From Pseudaeromonas sp963677375 (lineage in GTDB: Bacteria; Pseudomonadota; Gammaproteobacteria; Enterobacterales; Aeromonadaceae), in NCBI GenBank assembly GCA_963677375.2, contig CAXXIF010000019.1, positions 226,502 through 290,501 of the forward strand: 64,000 bases of DNA. The letters are read 5' to 3'. The notes beneath the pieces were generated by a model. It did not search any database and was not told the origin of the DNA. It worked only from the letters and a program-made list of their open reading frames with translations. The position numbers were made by a program, and so were the translations under genes. Below are positions 26,785 to 36,391 of this stretch, piece by piece. Each line of letters opens with the position of its first letter. Position 1 is the stretch's first letter.

Positions 26785-27570
26785 ATGTCCGATGATGCTG
26801 AGCACACAAAATCCACGTTTCTGACGCCGACTCGTAACCCCGAGTCCTTCCCTGTACTGCAAAGGGCATGCCTGTTACGGCGTTATCAACGTTTTTTGGC
26901 GGATGTCCGGCTGGCGGATGGTGCTGAGGTGACTCTACATTGCCCCAATACCGGGCGAATGACCGGTTGTGCCGAGCCGGGGTGGGGCGTCTGGTTCTCG
27001 GTGTCCAACAATCCGAAACGCAAATACAGCCGGACCTGGGAGTTGAGCGAAACGACGGCCGGTCACTTCATCGGCGTCAACACGTCACGCGCCAATGCGC
27101 TGGTGGCGACGGCCATTCAATCCGGGGTGATCACCGAGTTGCAAGGGTACGCAACCTTGCGTCAGGAGGTGCGCTATGGTGAGGAAAACAGCCGCATCGA
27201 TCTGTTGCTGGAACAGGGGCCTGAGGCCGACTGCTATATTGAAGTCAAGAGTGTCACCCTGCTGGGGTGGGAGGCGCATCCTGAACTGGCTGCCGCCGGG
27301 GTGGGTTTTTTTCCCGACGCGCCCAGTGAGCGGGCCAGCAAACACTTGCGAGAGTTGATACGAATGCGCGCCGCCGGTTTTCGGGCTGTGATCCTGTTTT
27401 GTGTGCAACACACCGGCATCCGCGAAGTGCGCCCCGCGGCCCATATTGACCCGTCCTACAGCGCCTTGCTGGCCGAAGCGTACCAAGCCGGGGTGGAAAT
27501 TCTGGCCTATGGCGCCGACATCTCGCCAGACTCTATTCACCTAGCCCGTCCGTTACCCGTCCACCTTTGA
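26785..27570 (+). CDS. sfsA: Sugar fermentation stimulation protein SfsA
   Basis: A 261-residue SfsA-family protein (E. coli 234). Family motifs are clear: RYQRFLADV, HCPNTGRMTGC, KRKYSRTWEL, SRIDLLL and IEVKSVTL; the family fold is nuclease-like but its function is unsettled. It carries about 20 extra N-terminal residues and an insertion near 165-175 (GWEAHPELAAAG) relative to E. coli. In E. coli sfsA lies beside dksA in the same direction; here the two are divergent. Its 3' end overlaps thpR by 18 bases, tail to tail. Confidence 0.95.
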   Translation: MSDDAEHTKSTFLTPTRNPESFPVLQRACLLRRYQRFLADVRLADGAEVTLHCPNTGRMTGCAEPGWGVWFSVSNNPKRKYSRTWELSETTAGHFIGVNTSRANALVATAIQSGVITELQGYATLRQEVRYGEENSRIDLLLEQGPEADCYIEVKSVTLLGWEAHPELAAAGVGFFPDAPSERASKHLRELIRMRAAGFRAVILFCVQHTGIREVRPAAHIDPSYSALLAEAYQAGVEILAYGADISPDSIHLARPLPVHL

Positions 27571-28128
27571 ACCAGCTATCGCAGATGAGTCAGTGACCGC
27601 AAATTCCCAGCTGGCGAGCTTGCAGTACTGTACCCCGGCGGGTGTGGAGCAAGACTCATACAGGTGAAACTCACGAGCCTGCAGGGAAATAGTGGCGCTG
27701 GGTCGCGCATCAGGCAGTGTCCGCGCCTTGCGATAAAGCGTGATATGGGGTCGGTAGGGACGCTCATCCAGCGGCAATCCCAACGCCGAGACGCCCGCCC
27801 GTAGCGCCAGCTCCAGAGCCAGCAACTCGGTCGGCGGTTGACTGGTGCCTATCCAGGCGACTTTGGCCTGGGGAAACAACCCCAGCGTATTCAGCACCAG
27901 CTCGAAACCGCCATGCTGGAGCGCGACCTGATGGCCCAGCAGGCAGAGTTGCGGCAGTTGCGCATCGGGGACAGCCCCGAGAAACAGCAGGGTCAGATGC
28001 AGATTTTCCGCTACCACCGGGCTGGCCGCCAGAGCCAACTGCTGTTGCAGCCGGACCAGAGGCTGGCGTTGTGTTCTGGCATCCAGGCCAAAAAATAGCC
28101 GTCGGTTCTCTGCAGGTGTCGGGGTCAT
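27553..28128 (-). CDS. thpR: RNA 2',3'-cyclic phosphodiesterase (LigT/ThpR family)
   Basis: A 191-residue member of the 2H phosphoesterase superfamily. Both catalytic HxT motifs are present: HLT at 44-46 and HIT at 128-130. Family members hydrolyse 2',3'-cyclic phosphates on RNA and can ligate tRNA halves in vitro. I choose ATG 28128, which aligns with the E. coli start region; ATG 28143 is an alternative. Confidence 0.88.
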   Translation of the reverse strand: MTPTPAENRRLFFGLDARTQRQPLVRLQQQLALAASPVVAENLHLTLLFLGAVPDAQLPQLCLLGHQVALQHGGFELVLNTLGLFPQAKVAWIGTSQPPTELLALELALRAGVSALGLPLDERPYRPHITLYRKARTLPDARPSATISLQAREFHLYESCSTPAGVQYCKLASWEFAVTDSSAIAGSKVDG

Positions 28129-28210
28129 GGGCTCTCGAAGCATTGCTGGGCAAGGGTTCTATTCTGCCTGTCACCCAAGAGCGTTGTCATGGCCGATAAA
28201 AATTGCCGAT

Positions 28211-28238
28211 AAAAAAAGTAGAGGGCGCATTAGCGCCC
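28211..28238 (-). terminator. Intrinsic terminator of the iron alcohol dehydrogenase gene
   Basis: Stem GGGCGC (28223-28228) and GCGCCC (28233-28238) with loop ATTA. On the minus strand it is followed by seven T (28217-28211). It is 34 bases past the stop. Confidence 0.85.
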
Positions 28239-28271
28239 CCATGTGTTGGATGGTGATGTATGACCTCGAAT

Positions 28272-29432
28272 TCAGGCCTCGCAGCAAGCCTCACCGTAGA
28301 AGGCCGCTTCATACAGCGCCTTGACATCGCTGACGGTGGGTTGACCGGGGTTGGTCCAGGTGCAGGGGTCTGCGTGGGCATTCTGGCTCATCCGATCCAG
28401 CACATCGCGGAACTTGCTGGCGTCAAAATCCACCTCATCACACTGCTGGAAGCAGCAGGGAATGTTCAGTTTCCGGTTCAGCGCTTCGATGGCCGAGGGC
28501 AGATCGGCAATCCCCAACAACTTCTCGACCCGGGCGTACTTGTCCGTGAACTGGCGATTGAAGCGAATGATATAGGGCATCAGGATGGCATTGGCCAGCC
28601 CATGGGTGACCCCGAACTCGCCGCCAATCTTGTGGGCCAGGGAGTGCACCAGCCCGAGAGAGGCATTGGTAAAGGCCATACCCGCCAGTGCCGAGGCATT
28701 GTGCATATTGAAGCGCGCTGTCTGGTTATCCGGCTCATGAAAGGCGGTCTCCAAATTATTCAGCACCAGGTTGATGGCCTCAATGGCATAGGGATCGGTA
28801 AACGAGGTTGCGGCGGTGGAGGCCACGGCCTCAAGGGCGTGAGCCAACACATCCATGCCGGTGTTGGCGGTGATATGCGGCGGCATTTTGGCCGGGATGG
28901 CCGGGTCCAGAATGGCTATATCCGGCACCATATCGGCGGCGACGATCGGGTACTTGATATGGTTTTCGGTATCGGTAATGACCGAGAAGGCGGTGATTTC
29001 TGAGGCGGTGCCGCTGGTCGATGGAATAGCGATAAACCGGGCCTTGTTGCGCAGCGGTGGCATGGAGCCTGGGGTTATGATGTCACTAAATTGCAGATGC
29101 GGATGTTCATAGAAGCACCACATCACCTTGGCTGCATCCAGCGCCGAGCCACCGCCGATGGCGACGATCCAATCCGGCTCAAACTCCTGCATGGCCTTGG
29201 CGCCACGCATCACGGTGGTAACGGATGGATTGGGTTCGACACCATCAATCAGCAGCGTACTCATGCCGGCCTGGTGCAGCAGGGCCTCGGCCCGATCCAG
29301 AAAGCCAAACCGTTGCATGGAGCTGCCACCGGTGACCAGCACAGCCTTGTGGCCCTTGAGTTGGCTGAGGTGTTCCAGTGCATTGTCGCCGTAGATGATG
29401 TCGCGAGGAATGGAAAAACGCATGACCGACAT
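28272..29432 (-). CDS. Iron-containing alcohol dehydrogenase
   Basis: A 386-residue group III dehydrogenase. It shows the NAD-binding GGGSALDAAK motif and the metal ligands in GMDVLAHALEA and GLVHSLAHKIGG...THG (one Asp and three His). Relatives include FucO, YiaY and butanol dehydrogenases, so the substrate cannot be fixed from sequence. I choose ATG 29432, five bases after GGGAGT; an upstream TTG/ATG pair is less likely. The gene stands alone, is divergent from hrpB and ends in a strong terminator. Confidence 0.9.
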   Translation of the reverse strand: MSVMRFSIPRDIIYGDNALEHLSQLKGHKAVLVTGGSSMQRFGFLDRAEALLHQAGMSTLLIDGVEPNPSVTTVMRGAKAMQEFEPDWIVAIGGGSALDAAKVMWCFYEHPHLQFSDIITPGSMPPLRNKARFIAIPSTSGTASEITAFSVITDTENHIKYPIVAADMVPDIAILDPAIPAKMPPHITANTGMDVLAHALEAVASTAATSFTDPYAIEAINLVLNNLETAFHEPDNQTARFNMHNASALAGMAFTNASLGLVHSLAHKIGGEFGVTHGLANAILMPYIIRFNRQFTDKYARVEKLLGIADLPSAIEALNRKLNIPCCFQQCDEVDFDASKFRDVLDRMSQNAHADPCTWTNPGQPTVSDVKALYEAAFYGEACCEA

Positions 29433-29571
29433 AGGGACTCCCATCAATGAGATAAATATGAGGTGGCGTCTTAGCGCCCGATGCCATGATGCGGGTCAGG
29501 TCGCTGATGACTCCGTTATAAACCATCCGCATCATGCCGCAGAGGTCGAACCACTTTTTAGGGCTGGTTAA

Positions 29572-29598
29572 CAAAACCCTATTTTTTATCAGGTTTTG
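29572..29598. promoter_or_regulatory. Inverted repeat in the region between the dehydrogenase gene and hrpB
   Basis: Perfect arms CAAAACC (29572-29578) and GGTTTTG (29592-29598) around a 13-base A+T-rich centre. It sits in a 300-base divergent intergenic region with no other feature I can support. It might be an operator for the dehydrogenase gene or a hairpin ahead of hrpB. Confidence 0.35.
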
Positions 29599-29732
29599 TT
29601 TTCTCCCATGGACGATGGCACTGGATCTGGTAAACCGGGCTTTGCCCCTTGGTCTCGGCGGCCTGCTTTGGCACAATGCGCCCATCTCAACTCGGTACCC
29701 GGACATGGGGCCGCGTCAATGTCGGAGTAGCG

Positions 29733-32258
29733 GTGTCCTCTTCTTTTTCTCGTCTTGATCCCTCGTCCCTACCGGCACTGGCCATCTTGCCAGCTTTGCA
29801 GGCGGCTCTGGAGGCAGAACAGCCGGTGGTCGTGCAGGCACCGCCCGGTGCGGGTAAATCCACCGCCTTGCCCCTGGCTTTGTTGCAATCCGGTACAGTG
29901 GCGGGTCGCATCATCATGCTGGAGCCCAGACGTCTGGCCGCGCGCAACATTGCCCGCTTCCTGGCTGACCAGTTGGGTGAGAGTGTTGGCCAGCGTGTCG
30001 GTTATCGGGTGCGCGGCGAGAGCCGGGTCAGTGGAGCCACCCGGCTGGAGATAGTCACCGAAGGCATTCTGACCCGGATGCTGCAGGCCGATCCCGAGCT
30101 GGCCGGAGTCGGGTTGCTGATTTTTGATGAGTTTCATGAACGCAGCCTGCATGCGGATCTGGCGCTGGCTCTGAGTATCGAATCCCGCGCCGCGTTGCGG
30201 CCGGATCTCCAGCTGCTGGTGATGTCGGCGACCCTGGAGGGGCTGGATTTTTCCAGCCTGCTGCCCGATGCCGTGTTGCTGCGCAGTGAGGGGCGGGCTC
30301 ATCCCATCGATCATCACTATCGACCCATCAATCGTCAGCAACCTCTGGTGCCGCAATGTGGTGTCGTGGTGCTGGAGGCGCTTAACAGCGAGACGGGCAG
30401 CCTGCTGGTGTTTTTACCCGGCGCCGGTGAAATCGAACGGCTGGCGCAATGGCTGAATGAACGCCTGGGGGATAGCCCCGAGGTGCTGGTGGCGCCACTG
30501 CATGGCCGCCTGCCTTTTGCCGAGCAGCAAAAGGCCATCCTGCCCGCTGCGGCGGGACGGCGAAAAGTGGTACTGGCTACCAATGTGGCAGAAACCTCGC
30601 TGACCATCGAAGGCATTCGGGTGGTGGTGGACAGCGGCCTGGAGCGGCGGGTGCGCTTCGATGTCGGCAGTGGCATCGAGCGGCTGGAGCTCAAACAGAT
30701 CGCCAAGGCGTCGGCGACCCAGCGTGCTGGTCGGGCCGGTCGTCTGGGCCCCGGCGTCTGTTATCGCTTGTGGAGCTCGGAGCAGCAGGAGCGGCTGGAT
30801 GAGCAGAGCCCGCCGGATATCCGGGTGGTGGAACTGAGTAACCTGCTGCTCGAAGCGGCGCTATGGGGTTGTGAGCCGGAAGGCTTGCCGTTACTGGAGC
30901 TGCCTCCAGCGGCCAACCTGCTGGCCGGACGCCGCTTGCTGTACCAGCTTGAGGCGCTGGATGCCCAGCATCACCTGACAGCCCGAGGGCGCCAGATGGC
31001 GCAGCTTCCTTGTCATCCGCGACTGGCCCACCTGCTGCTGCGGGCGGCCGAGCTTGAAGGCGAGGGGCTCGCAGGGCTGGTCGATGAGGCCTGTTATCTG
31101 GTGGCGTTATTCGAAGACGACAAACGGGGTGCCGATCGACTCAGTGCCTTGCTGGTGCGTCACGGGGCGGCGCTCAAGCCCCAGGCCCAGCGCTGGCGGG
31201 AGCGGCTCGGCCAGCTGCTACCGGGGCTGGGACAAAAAAACGTGGCGGCGGCCAGTGCCGGAAACTGGCTCGGGTTGCTGGCTGCACTGGCCTGGCCGGA
31301 TCGCATCGGCAAGCTGCGCAGTGGCTGTCGCTATCAACTATCCGGCGGTCAGAGTGCAGATCTGGCACCAGACCACTCGCTGACCGGTCGCGACTGGCTG
31401 GTGGCCATAGATCCATCCCTGAGTGCCCAGGGCATTCGTCTCTATCTGGCCGAGGCGGTGGAGCCTGCCGAGCTGCAACGCTATCTGCCCGAACTGTTCA
31501 GTCGGGAGAGTTGGTTCGGTTGGGATGACCGGGAAGGGCGGGTGCGTGCCGAGCAGCAGTTGCGGTTGGGGAGTATAGTGCTGGAACGTCAGCCCTTGGC
31601 GAACCTGAGCGAGGAGCAGAAAGCGAGCTGCCTGCTGGAGGGCATTCGCAGCAAGGGATTGGCCTGTTTGCCGTGGGATGAGGAGAGCGAGCAATATCTG
31701 GCACGTCTGCGCTGCGCCGCCGAGTGGTTGCCAGAGCTGATGGTCGATGAGCTGGGCATGCCGCCGGTCGATGAGCCGAGCTTGCTGGCGAGCCTGGATC
31801 GCTGGTTGTTGCCCCATCTGCTGGGCATGAGTCGCCTAGAACGGCTAAAGCGACTGGATTTGAGTACCATACTGCGCCAGAGCTTGCCCTGGCCATTGCC
31901 GCGGGAGCTGGATGCCCTGCTGCCGAGCCATTTCACCGCGCCGACCGGTAGCCGGTTGCGCATTCGTTACCAGCCCGGTAGTGCCCCTGTGCTGCCGGTG
32001 CGCATTCAGGAAATGTTTGGTCAGCGGCAGACACCGACCGTGGCTCGTGGCAAGGTAGCCCTGCTGGTGGAGTTGCTTTCACCTGCCCAGCGGCCGCTGC
32101 AGTTGACCCAGGATCTGGCCGCTTTCTGGCTGGGCAGCTATAACGACGTCAAAAAAGAGATGAAGGGGCGCTACCCCAGACATTACTGGCCGGATGACCC
32201 TTCCGAGGCGATGCCGACCCGATATACCAAGCACAGGATGAATAAAGACACATCGTGA
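29733..32258 (+). CDS. hrpB: ATP-dependent RNA helicase HrpB (DEAH family)
   Basis: About 841 residues (E. coli 809). It shows Walker A PPGAGKST, the DEFH box in IFDEFHERSL, SAT, and motif VI QRAGRAGR. The HrpB-specific C-terminal region follows. I choose GTG 29733, behind CGGAG, because the protein then begins just before the conserved LPALAILPAL; the frame is open further upstream. The last 12 codons lie in a 36-base sequence repeated in front of mrcB. In the repeat copy the same frame would read on into mrcB and end KDNGSA, so the present tail KDTS may be an altered end. Confidence 0.94.
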   Translation: MSSSFSRLDPSSLPALAILPALQAALEAEQPVVVQAPPGAGKSTALPLALLQSGTVAGRIIMLEPRRLAARNIARFLADQLGESVGQRVGYRVRGESRVSGATRLEIVTEGILTRMLQADPELAGVGLLIFDEFHERSLHADLALALSIESRAALRPDLQLLVMSATLEGLDFSSLLPDAVLLRSEGRAHPIDHHYRPINRQQPLVPQCGVVVLEALNSETGSLLVFLPGAGEIERLAQWLNERLGDSPEVLVAPLHGRLPFAEQQKAILPAAAGRRKVVLATNVAETSLTIEGIRVVVDSGLERRVRFDVGSGIERLELKQIAKASATQRAGRAGRLGPGVCYRLWSSEQQERLDEQSPPDIRVVELSNLLLEAALWGCEPEGLPLLELPPAANLLAGRRLLYQLEALDAQHHLTARGRQMAQLPCHPRLAHLLLRAAELEGEGLAGLVDEACYLVALFEDDKRGADRLSALLVRHGAALKPQAQRWRERLGQLLPGLGQKNVAAASAGNWLGLLAALAWPDRIGKLRSGCRYQLSGGQSADLAPDHSLTGRDWLVAIDPSLSAQGIRLYLAEAVEPAELQRYLPELFSRESWFGWDDREGRVRAEQQLRLGSIVLERQPLANLSEEQKASCLLEGIRSKGLACLPWDEESEQYLARLRCAAEWLPELMVDELGMPPVDEPSLLASLDRWLLPHLLGMSRLERLKRLDLSTILRQSLPWPLPRELDALLPSHFTAPTGSRLRIRYQPGSAPVLPVRIQEMFGQRQTPTVARGKVALLVELLSPAQRPLQLTQDLAAFWLGSYNDVKKEMKGRYPRHYWPDDPSEAMPTRYTKHRMNKDTS
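32213..32248 (+). repeat. 36-base direct repeat, left copy (hrpB 3' end)
   Basis: Begins GCCGACCCGATATACC and ends GATGAATAAAGA. It is identical over 36 bases to 39306-39341, just before mrcB. The two copies bracket about 7 kb that is absent from the usual hrpB-mrcB neighbourhood. Confidence 0.9.
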
Positions 32259-32419
32259 TGGGTAAACGTCGCCCTCGGAGTGGGGGGCGGAGAGTTGCCG
32301 TCCTCATCGCGGTTGAATTGAGCATGAACTCATCGATGGATCACAGGCAGAACGGGTAAAACAGCTTCAAATGGCATGAATGGAATGACCAGCGCTGAAA
32401 GCGGGATATGGAGAGAAAC

Positions 32420-34075
32420 ATGGGCACTCGTTTGATTTGTTGTTTACTGTGGTTGCTGGGATCTCTGCTTGGCGGGGCAAGCTGGGCCGCTGAGACATCC
32501 GACTCGCTCTTGCCCATTCCATCGGAAAGCGAAGTGAAGACGATCCCTGCCGTGGACCATGCGGTTGTCGAACTCAAGCTGGCCAATCGTTCGGTGGTGA
32601 CACTGCGCAGTTCGCTGCTGGGAGAAACGGCTCAGGCGCGCGTCAGGCGGGCCGAACGGGTCATTCGGGAAGCTCTGCAGGAAGGGGGGGCGCTCGCGGT
32701 CAGCATACAGCCGATCGAAGATAGCTATCTGATCCTGCTTGGTGAGCAGCGCGCCTTCATCGTTACGGCCAAGGATCTGTTGCCGGAAGATGAGTCGGTC
32801 CGGGTGGTCGCAGAACAGGCTGCCGCTAATCTCAGACTCGTTCTCACGGAGACGCAGCAGATCCGCAGTGCCCGCTATCTATTGCAAGCCCTGGCGGTCT
32901 CAATCCTGGCCAGTGTGTTGCTGGTATTGTGTTGCCGCATCCTGTTTTTTTCTCGGACATGGCTGTTATCACGTCTCTTGCCGCTGATGCGACAACATGC
33001 GGCCAGGATCAAGGTTGGGCATACGTCATTGTTTGATGTTGGGCTGCTGTTCCCTATTTGGCGTCGCATGTTGGACGTTGTCTGCTGGTCCTTGGTTCTG
33101 CTCTGCGGCTATGAGTGGCTCAGCTACGTGTTGCAGCAATTCCCCTACACCCGCCCCTGGGGGGAGGGACTTGATAGCTATCTACTCGCCTTAATCAGCT
33201 ATTTCATGACCGCCATAGTGACTTCGCTTCCTGGTCTGATGATCGTGCTGGTGATCTCCTTGCTGGCCAAAGGGGTTATCGCTCTCCTCAAGACTCTGAT
33301 GGCGCGTCTGGCGCAGCCCAGCACGATCAACTGGCTGACGCCGGAGACCCTGGCTCCGACCAATCGACTGATTTCGCTGGCGATCTGGTTGTTTGCTTTC
33401 GCGATGGCCTATCCCTATCTGCCCGGCTCCGGTACTGAGGCCTTCAAAGGATTGTCGGTGCTGATCGGTCTGATGGTCTCCTTGGGGGCATCGAACGTGG
33501 TCGGGCAGGCGGCGGCCGGGTTGATCTTGACCTATTCCGGCACGATACGGGTCGGCGAATTTGTGCGGATTGCCGAACAAGAAGGAACTGTGATTGAAGT
33601 GGGCGTGTTCAACACCCGGATACTGACCGGGCTTGGTGAAACCCTGACGATACCGAATACCCTGATTGCCACATCGGTTACCAAAAATTACTCACGTATC
33701 GTCAAGGGGCCCGGTTATATCGTCGATACCTCGGTGACCATTGGCTACGATACGCCGTGGCGGCAGGTGGAGGCCATGTTGCTGGAGGCCTGCCAACGCA
33801 CCGATGGCATCCAGGCCGATCCGTTGCCACAGGTATTCCAGACTGCACTGGCCGATTACTACCCCGAATATCGATTGGTAGCCCATGCTGTACCCAGCGA
33901 GCCCAGATCCCGCGCCCTGCTGCTGAGTTTGCTACATGCCAATATTCAGGATGTATTCAACGAATATGGTGTGCAGATCATGTCGCCGCACTACATTGCC
34001 GACCCGGCGGATGCCAAGCTGGTGGCCAAAGCTAACTGGTATGCTGCGCCGGCGAAACCGCCCCATGACGAATAG
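32420..34075 (+). CDS. MscS-family mechanosensitive ion channel
   Basis: A 551-residue membrane protein with a signal peptide (ending about GASWAAE), a periplasmic region of about 120 residues and several membrane helices between about 150 and 365. The conserved MscS pore and beta domain follow (GASNVVGQAAAGLILTYSGTIRVGEFVRI, of which only the first part is the pore helix). Family members gate on membrane tension and protect against osmotic shock. I choose ATG 32420, behind GGAGAG; an ATG four codons earlier is possible. It lies inside the 7-kb block bounded by direct repeats. Confidence 0.88.
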   Translation: MGTRLICCLLWLLGSLLGGASWAAETSDSLLPIPSESEVKTIPAVDHAVVELKLANRSVVTLRSSLLGETAQARVRRAERVIREALQEGGALAVSIQPIEDSYLILLGEQRAFIVTAKDLLPEDESVRVVAEQAAANLRLVLTETQQIRSARYLLQALAVSILASVLLVLCCRILFFSRTWLLSRLLPLMRQHAARIKVGHTSLFDVGLLFPIWRRMLDVVCWSLVLLCGYEWLSYVLQQFPYTRPWGEGLDSYLLALISYFMTAIVTSLPGLMIVLVISLLAKGVIALLKTLMARLAQPSTINWLTPETLAPTNRLISLAIWLFAFAMAYPYLPGSGTEAFKGLSVLIGLMVSLGASNVVGQAAAGLILTYSGTIRVGEFVRIAEQEGTVIEVGVFNTRILTGLGETLTIPNTLIATSVTKNYSRIVKGPGYIVDTSVTIGYDTPWRQVEAMLLEACQRTDGIQADPLPQVFQTALADYYPEYRLVAHAVPSEPRSRALLLSLLHANIQDVFNEYGVQIMSPHYIADPADAKLVAKANWYAAPAKPPHDE

Positions 34076-34096
34076 CAGTGAAAGGGATAGAGGCGA

Positions 34097-34840
34097 TCAG
34101 TTTCTGCTCTGAGGCTCGGGCTCCGGCGCATCGGGGTAAGCTCCCGCGATCGGATCATGATGCATGTAGCTCATGGCAGGCAGTCGGGCGCGAAGAGTCG
34201 CTATATCCAGCAATCGGATTTCACCACGACCAAGTTTTATTTCACCGCTGCCGTCCAGCGTCTTGAGGACCTCATTCACTCTGGGCCGGCTGATGCCGAC
34301 AATCTGGCTCAGGCTCTGTTGGGTGATGTGAATCAGGGGCTGGGCTTCGTTTAGTGATGTAGGTTTGTCCGCAAGTTCCAGTAGCACATAGATGATCCGG
34401 GTTGTCAGACAGAACAGGGTGTTGCTGCCCAGTTGCAGCGTGATACGGCCTATGTACTGGGCGATGAAAAACAGGAACTTATAGATCTCTGGATCCTGCT
34501 CGACCAGACGCTCTAACTCTCGAGCCGGGAACAACAATAATTCGGTTGGTAGCAGTGCTTCATAGAGACTGGTCGGGGCATAAGTTGGATTATCGATCGA
34601 CTGGATACCAAACCAGCGGCCATGGCCGTACATCAGACCCAGGGAATTGTCCATGGTTTCATTGGTGGCATAACCGACCACGCAGCCCGTCGCGACGTAG
34701 ATGACTCCGGGCAACGGACCTGTCCTCCAATTGAGCTCATAGGGCTGGGCAATGCTTAACAGGCGTTGACGGGTTGTCTCCTGAAGCGGGCATGGCCATT
34801 GGATTTCGGCATCTACCGGAAGAGACCTAGTGTGTTGCAT
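34097..34840 (-). CDS. Crp/Fnr-family transcription regulator
   Basis: A 247-residue protein with an N-terminal cyclic-nucleotide-binding-like domain (about 20-140) and a C-terminal Crp-type helix-turn-helix (about 175-220, TQQSLSQIVGISRPRVNEVL). I see no cysteine pattern for an iron-sulfur cluster, so it is not an Fnr type, and the ligand is unknown. ATG 34840 has AGGAG upstream. It is convergent with the MscS gene, 21 bases apart. It may control genes of this block, but nothing in the sequence proves that. Confidence 0.85.
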   Translation of the reverse strand: MQHTRSLPVDAEIQWPCPLQETTRQRLLSIAQPYELNWRTGPLPGVIYVATGCVVGYATNETMDNSLGLMYGHGRWFGIQSIDNPTYAPTSLYEALLPTELLLFPARELERLVEQDPEIYKFLFFIAQYIGRITLQLGSNTLFCLTTRIIYVLLELADKPTSLNEAQPLIHITQQSLSQIVGISRPRVNEVLKTLDGSGEIKLGRGEIRLLDIATLRARLPAMSYMHHDPIAGAYPDAPEPEPQSRN

Positions 34841-34968
34841 TGCATTTTCTCCTGGCTTTGGCACGGGAGCCGGTTTCGAAGCTTGAGTCCCTGCTGCGAC
34901 ACCCGCGAGGATGGCACAGCCAGGATACTCTGTCTTGAAGTCAGACTATTTTCTGCTGAGATGATCCC

Positions 34969-35367
34969 TTATGAACGAAGTGCGGGCCCGGATAGGCTGA
35001 CAAGCCAGGTCCGGATCTCCTGCTCGAGCTGCTGGGCGGCTTCCTGGAAAAATTGATAGCCAGCCAGTAGCTCCCGCTGCTCACCGGCGCCGCTGGCCGC
35101 CTCGATTTCGTAGAGCATGTCCTCCAGATCCCGAGCCCCCAGATAGCGCAGTGAACCCCGTAGCCGGTGGGTTCGGCGCGCCATGTCTCGACGATCGTTG
35201 GTTTCAACTGCTCGTCCCAGGGAGGCTATCTCATCCGGACTGGATTGCAGATAGATGGATAACAATGAGTGAACCAGAACGGTATCCCCGGCAACGAGCT
35301 CAAGAATGTGTGACTGGTCCAGATAATAACAACCGGGCTGTGCCGGCGCAGATGACGGATTATGCAT
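34969..35367 (-). CDS. HPt phosphotransfer protein
   Basis: A 132-residue single-domain histidine phosphotransfer protein. The phospho-accepting histidine is His67 in RRTHRLRGSLRYLG, the classic HxxKG/S pattern with Arg in place of Lys. No kinase domain is attached. With two receiver proteins encoded nearby on the other strand, it probably passes phosphate from a hybrid kinase encoded elsewhere. Confidence 0.85.
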   Translation of the reverse strand: MHNPSSAPAQPGCYYLDQSHILELVAGDTVLVHSLLSIYLQSSPDEIASLGRAVETNDRRDMARRTHRLRGSLRYLGARDLEDMLYEIEAASGAGEQRELLAGYQFFQEAAQQLEQEIRTWLVSLSGPALRS

Positions 35368-35695
35368 ATCGATCCTCTGTTTTGATGAATGCGGTGCATA
35401 GATGCGAAGTACTATTCGGTGCTATCAGCATGGGTTTTATTAAAACTAATTGTCTCTGCTGATCTCCTGCTGTGAATATATTGGCCAATTGTGAGTTCGT
35501 TAGTTTCCAGTGAATTCAGTGCTCAATGGCGCCTTTTTCTATAAGCCATGTTGTTTTGTTTTATCGTATTCTAGAAATAGATAGATGTCTGTTCCTCAAA
35601 GAACAGACATTGGGTGGTTGGTCGTTTAGTATTCACTCATCCATTGGTGGGCACAGGACATATTATCGTCATTCGTATTGTATATGGGGTTCACT
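35368..35695. other. A+T-rich divergent region between HPt and receiver genes
   Basis: 328 bases without a gene. It contains a perfect ten-base inverted repeat, ATGTCTGTTC (35585-35594) and GAACAGACAT (35601-35610), about 85 bases before the receiver gene. That may be an operator or a hairpin terminator. Nothing else is evident. Confidence 0.55.
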
Positions 35696-36088
35696 ATGCC
35701 GATTAATAAAAACCGTCCAATTATGATCGTTGATGACTGTTCTATGATGTGCAATGCCCTACGAGGCATGCTGCAAAAGATGGGCTTTCGATCCGAGCAG
35801 ATCGATCTGGTTGATAATGCCAAAATAGCCTTGTCGCAGTGTGCTGCTAAGGCGTATCAGTTAGTGTTGCTGGATTTTAATTTGGGTCTTGGTGGCATGA
35901 ACGGTCATCAATTGCTGACTACACTCCGGGAGGAAAAATTGCTGCCTCCAGACTGTGTCTGTGTCGTGGTTACGGCGGAAACCTCCTCAGAGGTGGTGCG
36001 TAGTTTTATGGAGTTGAAACCCAATGGCTACTTGGTTAAACCGATTAGTTATAACGTGCTGAACCAGCGCTTGGCGGGGTGGCTATAA
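35696..36088 (+). CDS. Stand-alone response-regulator receiver
   Basis: A 130-residue CheY-like receiver domain without an output domain. Acidic pocket residues are in IVDDCSM, the phospho-acceptor is Asp60 (LVLLDFNLG), and the conserved Thr (VVVTAE) and Lys (YLVKPIS) are present. I choose ATG 35696. It may act as a phosphate sink or adaptor with the neighbouring HPt protein and the receiver-EAL protein. Confidence 0.85.
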   Translation: MPINKNRPIMIVDDCSMMCNALRGMLQKMGFRSEQIDLVDNAKIALSQCAAKAYQLVLLDFNLGLGGMNGHQLLTTLREEKLLPPDCVCVVVTAETSSEVVRSFMELKPNGYLVKPISYNVLNQRLAGWL

Positions 36089-36391
36089 ACTTAGTACCGA
36101 TGTTAAAACTTTACCCGATGAGAGCAATCCATCTGATGTAACGGATTGCGGATGAATGTGCTGTGAGCGACAGGACAAAGGAATCTTTTGGCGCTAAATA
36201 TATCGCGGTGCCTGCTTGTCTATTATTTCAATCTTGAATGGTCATGATAGCCAAGTCACCCCAAGTACTATGATGCGATTATTGATGGGTTATAGAACAG
36301 CTCAATGCCGAGTGACTGGATGCATCCGGTTTTTATGCAGGGTAGGGAATACAAAAACTATTCACCAGGGAATATGAATAGGTGAACTGTC
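36089..36391. other. Intergenic region before the receiver-EAL gene
   Basis: 303 A+T-rich bases with no ORF of note. It presumably holds the promoter of the receiver-EAL gene. I see no clear terminator after the receiver gene. Confidence 0.4.
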
